NCBI RefSeq assembly: GCF_003991195.1
Contig: NZ_RCWL01000001.1
Coordinates: 558,001-622,000 of the forward strand
Reading direction: 5' to 3'
DNA: 64,000 nucleotides
Origin: Gynurincola endophyticus
Lineage (GTDB): Bacteria > Bacteroidota > Bacteroidia > Chitinophagales > Chitinophagaceae
The notes below the pieces were generated by a model. The model worked only from the letters and a program-made list of their open reading frames with translations. It did no database searches and was not told where the DNA came from. Below, one piece after another: positions 9,001 to 15,584 of the stretch; positions within the stretch are counted from its first letter, which is position 1; each line of letters opens with the position of its first letter. A program made the translations under genes and the position numbers.

Positions 9001-9705
9001 TTAGTGAACTAATGATTTTTTGGTGATGTCGCTTTCGATTACGCCATCTCTTAAACGAACGACGCGGTGAGCATAATTGGCAATATCTTCTTCGTGTGTT
9101 ACCAGTACAACTGTATTGCCCTGTTCCTGAATTTTGGTAAAAATCTCCATGATCTCTATAGAGGTTTTAGTATCGAGGTTACCGGTAGGCTCATCGGCTA
9201 ATATCAACGAAGGGTTGTTAACAAGTGCGCGGGCAATGGCAATACGCTGACATTGTCCACCCGACAACTCATTCGGCTTATGGTGATAGCGAGATCCTAA
9301 TCCTACCTTTTCAATTACTTCCATCGCCATTTCGGTACGTTGTTTAACGTTTATACCTGCATATACCAAAGGCAGTGCCACGTTCTCGAGCGCATTTAAG
9401 CGGGGCAGAAGGTTGAATTGCTGGAAAACGAAACCGATTTCCTGGCCTCTGATCCGTGCTAACTGATTGTCTTGCATTTTACTAACATCCTGTCCGTTTA
9501 AAATATACGTTCCGGAAGTAGGTGTATCGAGGCATCCGAGCATGTTCATCAGGGTTGATTTTCCGGAACCGGAAGGACCCATTAAAGCTACATATTCATT
9601 TTTCAAGATATCTAAGTCGATGCCTTTCAGTACTTCCAATACATTCTTACCCATAATGTATTGTTTACGGATGTTTCTTAGATGGATGATAGATTTGCTG
9701 TTCAT
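9001..9705 (-). CDS. ABC transporter ATPase (MacB/LolD superfamily)
   Basis: This is a 234-residue ATPase with Walker A GPSGSGKS at 43-50, Q-loop [18 protein letters not shown], signature LSGGQCQR and Walker [12 protein letters not shown]. This combination marks the MacB/LolD/FtsE superfamily that pairs with FtsX-like permeases for macrolide, lipoprotein or peptide export. No permease is encoded nearby. It sits between gatC (7 bases upstream) and the PduO-type gene (10 bases downstream) and is very likely cotranscribed with both. Confidence 0.9.
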   Translation of the reverse strand: MNSKSIIHLRNIRKQYIMGKNVLEVLKGIDLDILKNEYVALMGPSGSGKSTLMNMLGCLDTPTSGTYILNGQDVSKMQDNQLARIRGQEIGFVFQQFNLLPRLNALENVALPLVYAGINVKQRTEMAMEVIEKVGLGSRYHHKPNELSGGQCQRIAIARALVNNPSLILADEPTGNLDTKTSIEIMEIFTKIQEQGNTVVLVTHEEDIANYAHRVVRLRDGVIESDITKKSLVH

Positions 9706-9712
9706 GAAATGT

Positions 9713-10006
9713 TTATTTTTTACTGATCACTTTCGGTACTCTGAAATACGTGTTATTCGCGTCGGGTGCCGGTTTTAAGCCATCAGAGGTATTAATTGAT
9801 CCTTTAACTTCATCTGTTCGCCATTGATTAATAGCGTCGGTCATATGCATCAAAGGGGTTACACCGCTGGTATCCAGCTCATTTAATTTGTCGACGAAAC
9901 CGATCATTTGTTTCAAATCGCTCAAAATAATTTCTTTTTCAGCTTCATTAAAAGCTAATTTAGAAAGATTTGCCAAACGGTCAACTAATTGTTCATTAAT
10001 CTCCAT
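9713..10006 (-). CDS. gatC: Asp-tRNA(Asn)/Glu-tRNA(Gln) amidotransferase subunit C
   Basis: The 97-residue protein has the GatC pattern: an N-terminal helical part ([18 protein letters not shown]), then the linker containing VTPLMHMTD and the C-terminal motif with the LRxD equivalent (QWRTDEV) and a final YFRVPKVI segment. GatC is the small belt subunit of the GatCAB complex that amidates misacylated tRNAs. It is the first gene of the minus-strand operon. A TAnnTTTG match (TATTTTTG, complement of 10011-10018) lies immediately before the start codon, which would give a nearly leaderless transcript, but no -33 partner is visible. Confidence 0.93.
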   Translation of the reverse strand: MEINEQLVDRLANLSKLAFNEAEKEIILSDLKQMIGFVDKLNELDTSGVTPLMHMTDAINQWRTDEVKGSINTSDGLKPAPDANNTYFRVPKVISKK

Positions 10007-10115
10007 AAAACAAAAATAACTCTTTCAATATAAAGTTTTAATAAGACTTTTTAAAACCCAAAAAAACCTTTTGATTTATCATTAACAATGAAGTATTCTT
10101 ATCTTCGCATCCGAT

Positions 10116-11117
10116 ATGGAAAAGAAGCAAATTGTAATGAGCGGCATCCGTCCTACGGGGTTCCTGCATTTAGGGAACTATTTCGGGGCTATGCGTAACT
10201 ATGTAAAAATGCAGGAGGAATATGAGTGTTATTTTATGGTGGCTGACCTGCATTCACTGACGACGCATCCGGATACCAAAACACTGGCAGAAAGTGTAAG
10301 AAGAGTATTGGCTGAAAATATTGCCTGCGGGTTAGATCCGGAAAAAGCTGCTCTTTATTGCCAGAGCCATGTGAAAGAAACTACTGAACTTTACTTGTAT
10401 CTTAATATGTTAGCGTATAAAGGAGAGTTGGAAAAAACACCTACTTTCAAAGATAAAGTACGCCAGCACCCCGATAATGTAAATGCAGGATTATTAACTT
10501 ATCCTGTTCTGATGGCTGCTGATATTTTATTGCACCGCGCAGCTTTGGTACCGGTGGGTAAAGACCAGGAGCAACATCTGGAAATTGCCAGAAATTATGC
10601 TCAGCGTTTTAACAAACGTTACGCCGAAGTTTTCCCCGAACCATATCCGTTCAATTTTGGTCATCAACTCGTAAAAGTTCCCAGTTTAGACGGAACCGGC
10701 AAAATGAGTAAAAGCGAAAATCAGAATGCGACCATTTACCTGGCTGATACTGATGAACTGATCAGGAAAAAAGTAATGAAAGCCAAAACTGATGGTGGAC
10801 CCACTGAACCTAACAGCGAAAAGCCTGATTATATTGAGAATATCTTCAATCTGATGAAACTGGTAAGCGAACCGTCTGTTATTCAGAAATACGAAGAAGA
10901 TTTTAATAATTGTACCATTCGTTATGGCGATATGAAAAAACAATTAGGTGAAGATATGGCGAAGTTTATAGCGCCGATTCGTGAAAAAGCCGAGGCAATT
11001 CAGAATGATCATATTTATTTAAAAAAGGTAATGGAAGCAGGAGCGGAAAAAGCCCGTATTTCGGCTGGTAAAACACTCGATGAAGTTAGAAAGGCGATGG
11101 GGCTGATTTATTATTAA
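10116..11117 (+). CDS. trpS: Tryptophanyl-tRNA synthetase
   Basis: This 333-residue class I aminoacyl-tRNA synthetase charges tRNA-Trp. The HIGH-type motif is HLGN at 18-21 in GIRPTGFLHLGNYFG, and the KMSKS loop is at about 196-200 after SLDGTGKMSKSE. The TrpRS-specific segments (DLHSLT, VPVGKDQEQHLE) are present. Length and motifs are normal for a bacterial TrpRS. It is followed 84 bases later by a deoxynucleoside kinase on the same strand. Confidence 0.97.
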   Translation: MEKKQIVMSGIRPTGFLHLGNYFGAMRNYVKMQEEYECYFMVADLHSLTTHPDTKTLAESVRRVLAENIACGLDPEKAALYCQSHVKETTELYLYLNMLAYKGELEKTPTFKDKVRQHPDNVNAGLLTYPVLMAADILLHRAALVPVGKDQEQHLEIARNYAQRFNKRYAEVFPEPYPFNFGHQLVKVPSLDGTGKMSKSENQNATIYLADTDELIRKKVMKAKTDGGPTEPNSEKPDYIENIFNLMKLVSEPSVIQKYEEDFNNCTIRYGDMKKQLGEDMAKFIAPIREKAEAIQNDHIYLKKVMEAGAEKARISAGKTLDEVRKAMGLIYY

Positions 11118-11201
11118 GCCGTTAACGCTAGGTAGGTTAAGAAAAAAAATATATCTTGACTTTCTTAAATATGAACCTTTAATTCTTTTGAAATTTCAGG
11201 A

Positions 11202-11837
11202 ATGTCTAAAGCTAAGAAACCCAAACATATTGCGATAGCAGGAAATATTGGTGCAGGAAAAACCACGCTTACTGAATTACTCAGTAAACATTATCGTTGG
11301 ATTCCTCAATTTGAAGATGTTGATCATAATCCATACTTAAACGACTTCTACGAGGATATGCCCCGCTGGAGTTTTAATTTACAGATCTACTTTTTAAACT
11401 CCCGTTTAAATCAATTACTGGATATCCGAAGAGGTACCGAAACTGTTATTCAGGATCGTACCATTTATGAAGATGCACATATCTTTGCTCCCAACCTGCA
11501 CGAAATGGGTTTGATGAGTAAAAGAGACTTCAGTAACTATTTTACTTTTTTTGAAACGCTGAAAACAATGGTGCAGCCTCCGGATCTTTTAATTTATCTG
11601 AAAGGATCGGTTCCTACATTGGTTGCTCAGATTCAAAAAAGAGGAAGAGAGTATGAAGAGAATATCAGGCTTGATTATTTAAAAAGACTGAACGATTATT
11701 ATAATAAATGGATAGACAGTTATAAAGAAGGCCCTTTATTAGTAATTGATATCGATAAAAATCATTTTCCCGAAAATTCAGAAGATCTGGGTGATATTAT
11801 CAGTAAGATCGATGCTGAGTTATACGGACTGTTTTAA
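11202..11837 (+). CDS. Deoxynucleoside kinase (dGK/dAK-like)
   Basis: This 211-residue kinase of the dNK family phosphorylates deoxynucleosides for nucleotide salvage. The P-loop GNIGAGKT is at 14-21, the catalytic/arginine segment is IQDRTIYEDAHIF near 86-98, and an arginine-rich lid follows (KRGREYEENIRLDYL). Substrate preference cannot be assigned from the sequence. It is the last recognisable housekeeping gene before the accessory region, and a palindrome cluster begins about 45 bases past its stop. Confidence 0.92.
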   Translation: MSKAKKPKHIAIAGNIGAGKTTLTELLSKHYRWIPQFEDVDHNPYLNDFYEDMPRWSFNLQIYFLNSRLNQLLDIRRGTETVIQDRTIYEDAHIFAPNLHEMGLMSKRDFSNYFTFFETLKTMVQPPDLLIYLKGSVPTLVAQIQKRGREYEENIRLDYLKRLNDYYNKWIDSYKEGPLLVIDIDKNHFPENSEDLGDIISKIDAELYGLF

Positions 11838-11886
11838 TTGTTTGTGGTTGGGGTGTGTCACCAACCATTTTTTTTATATATACATG

Positions 11887-11952
11887 CGACCCCTTTGGGG
11901 TCGTACGGGTTATATATGTCCGGGTTATAAATATGGCATCCCTCCGGGATGC
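11887..11952. repeat. Palindromes: CGACCCC type and GCATCCC type
   Basis: CGACCCC-TTT-GGGGTCG occupies 11887-11903, and GCATCCC-TCC-GGGATGC occupies 11936-11952. Both have 7-bp perfect stems around 3-base loops. The GCATCCC type recurs at 12412-12426. They look like REP-like interspersed elements. Confidence 0.7.
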
Positions 11953-12026
11953 AGAGCGGCTTAGTTCTATTTAACAAAAACGTTTTTTAAGGTGATTTTA
12001 TGAATAAAAAGATAATTTTCATTGGG

Positions 12027-12193
12027 TGTCCCCGTAGGGGACATATATCTCTTACTCGGCAATAACTACAGTGACCGACCCCAGCGGGGTCGAACCAACC
12101 CGCAGGGGTTTTGTAGTAGTATTCAACAAATGTAGTTTATCAGAAAACCTAGTGATTGCATGGTATATACATGCGACCCCTTCAGAGTCGTTC
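12027..12193. repeat. Duplicated palindrome block, copy 1
   Basis: The 167-bp block starts with TGTCCCC-GTA-GGGGACA (12027-12043). It contains CGACCCC-AGC-GGGGTCG (12076-12092), then AACCCGCAGGGGTT, and ends with an imperfect CGACCCC-TTCAG-AGTCG. It is repeated about 190 bases downstream with only a few substitutions and one single-base deletion. Confidence 0.85.
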
Positions 12194-12216
12194 TGGTTAT
12201 AACTAGTCATACACCT

Positions 12217-12382
12217 TGTCCCCGTAGGGGACATATATCTCTTACCCGGCAATAACTACCGTGACCGACCCCAGCGGGGTCGAACCAACCCGCAGGGGTT
12301 TTATAGTAGTATTCAACAAATGTAGTTTATCATAAACCTAGTGATTGCATGGTATATACATGCGACCCCTTCAGAGTCGTTC
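12217..12382. repeat. Duplicated palindrome block, copy 2
   Basis: This is a direct copy of 12027-12193. The differences I see are CTC to CCC near the start of the AT linker, ACA to ACC before the CGACCCC palindrome, TTTTG to TTTTA after AACCCGCAGGGG, and a CAGAAAACC to CATAAACC change. The identity of spacer as well as palindrome sequence indicates a recent tandem duplication. Confidence 0.85.
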
Positions 12383-12411
12383 CCGTATATAGTTTAGGGT
12401 TATAAATATGT

Positions 12412-12476
12412 CATCCCTCCGGGATGATGGGCTGTAAGCTTTCATCTGCAATACCTCTTTCATGGGTTGCAACCCG
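12412..12476. repeat. Palindromes: CATCCC type and GGGTTGCAACCC
   Basis: CATCCC-TCC-GGGATG occupies 12412-12426, a second copy of the type at 11936. The perfect 12-bp palindrome GGGTTGCAACCC lies at 12464-12475 within a longer imperfect TCATGGG...CCCGTGA. No T tract follows either one, so they are not typical terminators. Confidence 0.65.
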
Positions 12477-12723
12477 TGAGCATTTACGTGTGACATCCTT
12501 GTACCAACCTTCGTTAAAATAAAAGCTGGAATAATACTAACTCTATAACACGTATGTTGTATTGCCTGCTAACGCTGATATGTTATGGTACATGCGCAAT
12601 CGATAAAATATTATAATATTAAAGCAATTTGATTAAAATCAAATATTTGTTGGGGTTAGTAGAAAGGTGCTTGATAGCCTTGTATATTGAAGAGTTATTG
12701 CTTATGTTTAAGGATTAGCTATA

Positions 12724-13346
12724 ATGCTTCGGGTGACATTGGAGCATCAAACTGACCATAAAAATAAAGTTAAAATGAAAGATGTTAATGATTACTTTTT
12801 AACGAAAACTGTGCAAGTTGGTGCATTAAGAAAATGGATGAATGACAAAGATGAAAGTTCTAAAACGGAAATTATCAATCTTATTTTTCATCTATTTAAT
12901 AATAGATATATTAAACATTTGAAAGGGATTGACAGTGGATTCTTAAAATTGGCTGTTTCATGCCTTACTATAGAGATATTAGAATCATTCAAACAGGGAG
13001 TAAAAGATACTACAGGTAAAGGCCGAAAAATGTTCAAAAATTTTTTAAAAGTGAAGTGGAATTTTTTCCCGAATTCAAAGACATTGATTTTTATTCTGAC
13101 ATCCGTTGTTGAATTTTGCATCAAGCTGAAACAAAAAATGCGTGGAGAGTTATGCAAGATCATTCACCTTTGATAGACAAGGAAAACAGAACGATAAATT
13201 CAGTAAAGTTTGTGAGTTCGTTGGAAAATGCCTTAGGTAATTACATTAAAAAGCTAGAAACAAATGAGTTTGATTCAAAAATATGGAAATGTGCTTTGCT
13301 GAAATTAGATGACATTTATGAGAACTGCAAACCCAACGAGTTATAA
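12724..13346 (+). pseudogene. Decayed HEPN-type gene (frameshift plus in-frame TGA)
   Basis: Two abutting open frames on the same strand together read as one helical protein of about 205 residues. The first frame (start at 12724, or more likely ATG 12775) is meaningful as far as KMFKNFL. There a one-base deletion in an A/T homopolymer run (about 13036-13050) moves the sense into the -1 frame, which continues KSEVEFFPEFKDIDFYSDIRC and meets a TGA at 13110-13112. Sense resumes immediately as ILHQAETKNAW and runs to TAA at 13344. Restoring one residue for the TGA gives R-C-x-I-L-H, the R-x4-H motif of HEPN nucleases. The last codon overlaps the next start (TAATG), which supports the original gene boundary. 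HEPN proteins are commonly RNase toxins or effectors; function here is inferred. Confidence 0.65.
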
Positions 13347-14149
13347 TGAACAGAGTTAAGGATAATATACGATTCTACTTGCCTGCAATTAATGACATTG
13401 TTGGCGATACTGACTTTGGTTGGGGACGCGTTGAGAAATTATTCTCAGACGAATTAAAAAAGCGCACAGTAAAAGCTAACGGTGCAACTTTAATGATCGA
13501 GGCAACAATTTATGACATAATCATTGAAGTTAAAAAACAAAACTTGCAGGCAATGCGATTGTTAAGTTTTTTCCAGCGACTTTTGGAAGAACTATCCATT
13601 AATCTTACTTCGGAAGAAAAGAAAATTATTAAGAAGAATATTCGTGATTTGCTAACAAGTTTTGACCTAAAATTTTTGAATTATGTTGGTGAGCTAGCCG
13701 TAATTAATAATCTTATCAAATCAAAAAATTACCGACTTGAATATGTAGAAACGAAAATGGTTAGTGGAAAAAGTATTGATTATAGAATAAAAAAACTGGA
13801 GAACGGAAAATTATATTTAGTGGAAGTTTTAAATATTCATTTGAACAGTGATAAAGTTGAAAACGATGAGGAAAAAATTAAAACATTCTTGAATCATCGA
13901 CTTGCGCATAAGATTGAAAGTAAAAAGAGCGACAAGAACTTTTTCTTAATTCCTGTATTGTGGGGTGGTTGGCAAGATATAAAAATTTATAGTAATTACT
14001 TCAAGAAAAATAAAATGCACTTAGCGAATGTTCTTGAACCTGTTGCGTATGTTTCATTTACTGATCCTAAGGATAAGACATTTTACATTCATCGCTTTGG
14101 AAATGTTAGTAATTTATTTGATTCAGCATGTCTCATGGTGGAGGAATAG
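13346..14149 (+). CDS. Divergent PD-(D/E)XK-like protein, partner of the HEPN gene
   Basis: The 267-residue protein starts at the ATG that overlaps the preceding stop (TAATG), so it is translationally coupled. I do not recognise a named family. The middle has the layout of a restriction-endonuclease fold: helix with Glu (FLNYVGELAVINNLIKSKNY), strand, then SIDYRI with an Asp, then a strand LYLVEVLNIHL where E-V-K would be expected. The Lys position is Leu, so the catalytic set is altered or the fold assignment is wrong. The N-terminal 110 residues are helical. It has no signal peptide and is probably cytoplasmic. Its base composition appears more AT-rich than the flanking core genes, which fits acquisition. 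Confidence 0.55.
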   Translation: MNRVKDNIRFYLPAINDIVGDTDFGWGRVEKLFSDELKKRTVKANGATLMIEATIYDIIIEVKKQNLQAMRLLSFFQRLLEELSINLTSEEKKIIKKNIRDLLTSFDLKFLNYVGELAVINNLIKSKNYRLEYVETKMVSGKSIDYRIKKLENGKLYLVEVLNIHLNSDKVENDEEKIKTFLNHRLAHKIESKKSDKNFFLIPVLWGGWQDIKIYSNYFKKNKMHLANVLEPVAYVSFTDPKDKTFYIHRFGNVSNLFDSACLMVEE

Positions 14150-14408
14150 TACATCGGCTAATTCGGGTTTCTCATCAGACGGGTGACGTATAAACTTGGA
14201 GCTTTGTACTTCTATTTGAGTTCCGTACAGGTTGAGAGTTTTGTGCTCCGAAACTGTTATCAATCAATGTAAAATGACGAACCTGAACGCAAAAAATAAA
14301 GAGAAAAAATGACAACTCAACGCACAAAACAGCTCTTTTGCAAGCCACAACTTCTGCTTCCAGCAAAACTGTTTTCTTACCAACTGATAACTGCTAAAAA
14401 GACAAAAA
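14150..14408. other. Spacer before the GHKL/PRTase operon
   Basis: No gene is visible. Two complementary pairs can be found, GTTTTGTGC (14238-14246) with GCACAAAAC (14322-14330), and CAGGTT (14228-14233) with AACCTG (14280-14285), but they cross rather than nest. No TAnnTTTG promoter is evident. Confidence 0.4.
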
Positions 14409-15584
14409 ATGATTAAAGTAACAGGTAACATATCAATACCAAAAATCCAGAATTTGTATTCTGAACTTGCTGCTTCAAATGGAGCGGAGATTGATGTGCA
14501 TTTACCAAAGAAGATTGAAAAACTAGATTTTGGATTACTATTCTCCTACTTGCAGTTTTTAGCTACATGGGTAAGGAATAATCGTTCAGGGAAATTACAT
14601 CTTCCAGTCAATACTATAGCTGAAGCAATTGAATATTTAGATAGGAATGAGTTTGTTTATCCATCCATCGTATTGGCTTGGGAGAAGGAAATTGTAAATG
14701 CTAAAGGAGAAAAAATAAAAAGCGAATTAAAGAATTCGAGTAAGGAATATTTCAATCGAATGGATTTTTTTGACTTAAAAGGAACTTCCGTTCCTATTTA
14801 CTGCTTCGACCACGACAAATCAAACAGAGGACTTTCACGCCATCTTTACAAGAATTTCAGAGAGTTGGTTAATGAAACCACACTTGGCTTTAACCTTTTC
14901 AATGGGTTTAAAAAAGTTGGTGACTTCAACAAAGTAGCATTTAGAACTGGTGTAAAAAATCACTATGATGACTTTATAGCAATTATTCATGAGCTTTTTA
15001 CCAATACACACGAACATGCAAAAACCAATGAACTTGGCTACACTCTGTATCCAAATATTAGGGCAATGCAGTTAAAATTTCACAAGAAAACCATAAATAA
15101 ATTCATTGAACAGTTTCAGGATTATTCAGGATTAGTAGATTATTTTAATTCAGGTTTTACACCTAATAATCTCGGTGAACTATACCTTTTAGAAATTTCT
15201 ATTTTAGATAGTGGCCCTGGCTTTGTGAAGCGATATAAAAAGATAAGTGACTACAATTTGAATATATCCGAAGAAGTGGAAATTATCAAACAGTGTCTAT
15301 ACCGACATAACACATCTGCTGATGGACTTACAGGAGAAATTAAAGGGATAGGGCTTGATAGAGTTCTTCAAAAGCTTGATGGTAAGGGATTTGTGAGAAT
15401 AAAAACTGGACGTGCAGATGTTTTTCGTGACATGAAAAATAATCGCTACCACCATCATCATAATGCAAGCGAAATTCAGTTGAACGATTTTCAGAATAAC
15501 AGCACTAATAATTTTACTGTATATCCAGCTGCTGAAGGCTCTGTGCTTTCTATTTTTTATCCCTTAGAATTTAATCAGCCATGA
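14409..15584 (+). CDS. GHKL-fold ATPase, first gene of two-gene module
   Basis: The 391-residue soluble protein has a complete GHKL (HSP90/histidine kinase/MutL) ATP-binding fold in its C-terminal half. The N-box HELFTNTHEHA is at 194-204 (E195, N199), the G1 box LDSGPGF at 266-272, and a G2-type GEIKGIGL at 309-316. A His-rich run lies at 348-351. There is no phospho-acceptor histidine domain, receiver or membrane segment, so it is not an ordinary sensor kinase. Residues 1-75 (mixed beta/alpha, DVHLPKKIEKLDFG) may be a small STAS-like or other N-terminal domain. Its stop overlaps the next start by four bases (ATGA), so the two proteins are almost certainly made together. Proposed role: an ATP-driven switch or sensor for the partner. 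Confidence 0.7.
   Translation: MIKVTGNISIPKIQNLYSELAASNGAEIDVHLPKKIEKLDFGLLFSYLQFLATWVRNNRSGKLHLPVNTIAEAIEYLDRNEFVYPSIVLAWEKEIVNAKGEKIKSELKNSSKEYFNRMDFFDLKGTSVPIYCFDHDKSNRGLSRHLYKNFRELVNETTLGFNLFNGFKKVGDFNKVAFRTGVKNHYDDFIAIIHELFTNTHEHAKTNELGYTLYPNIRAMQLKFHKKTINKFIEQFQDYSGLVDYFNSGFTPNNLGELYLLEISILDSGPGFVKRYKKISDYNLNISEEVEIIKQCLYRHNTSADGLTGEIKGIGLDRVLQKLDGKGFVRIKTGRADVFRDMKNNRYHHHHNASEIQLNDFQNNSTNNFTVYPAAEGSVLSIFYPLEFNQP

Larger units (their letters stand above)
11838..12723. other. Gene-free interval rich in short palindromes
   Basis: No coding region is credible in these roughly 890 bases. The first 640 bases hold at least six short GC-rich palindromes in otherwise AT-rich DNA: CGACCCC/GGGGTCG types, TGTCCCC/GGGGACA types, GCATCCC/GGGATGC types and GGGTTGCAACCC. 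They include a duplicated 167-bp block. The remaining part (about 12480-12723) is AT-rich with nothing I can name, apart from a weak CTAACG...GTTATGG inverted element near 12568-12587. Confidence 0.7.

Noticed and set aside
11746-11964. An open frame overlapping the end of the deoxynucleoside kinase gene and running into the palindromes
   Set aside because: It is out of frame with the kinase and ends in repeat DNA; no independent coding signal.
12052-12252. A 66-codon open frame on the minus strand within the palindrome cluster
   Set aside because: It is made of repeat sequence from both duplicated blocks, and its residues merely translate the palindromes. No start-site signal or protein-like composition supports it.
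12027-12382. CRISPR-like array
   Set aside because: There are only two long copies (167 bp), the spacers are repeated along with the palindromes, and no cas gene is nearby.
12564-12600. attC-like integron recombination site
   Set aside because: CTAACG...GTTATGG is only weakly symmetrical, no integrase gene is present, and no second site is visible after the island genes.
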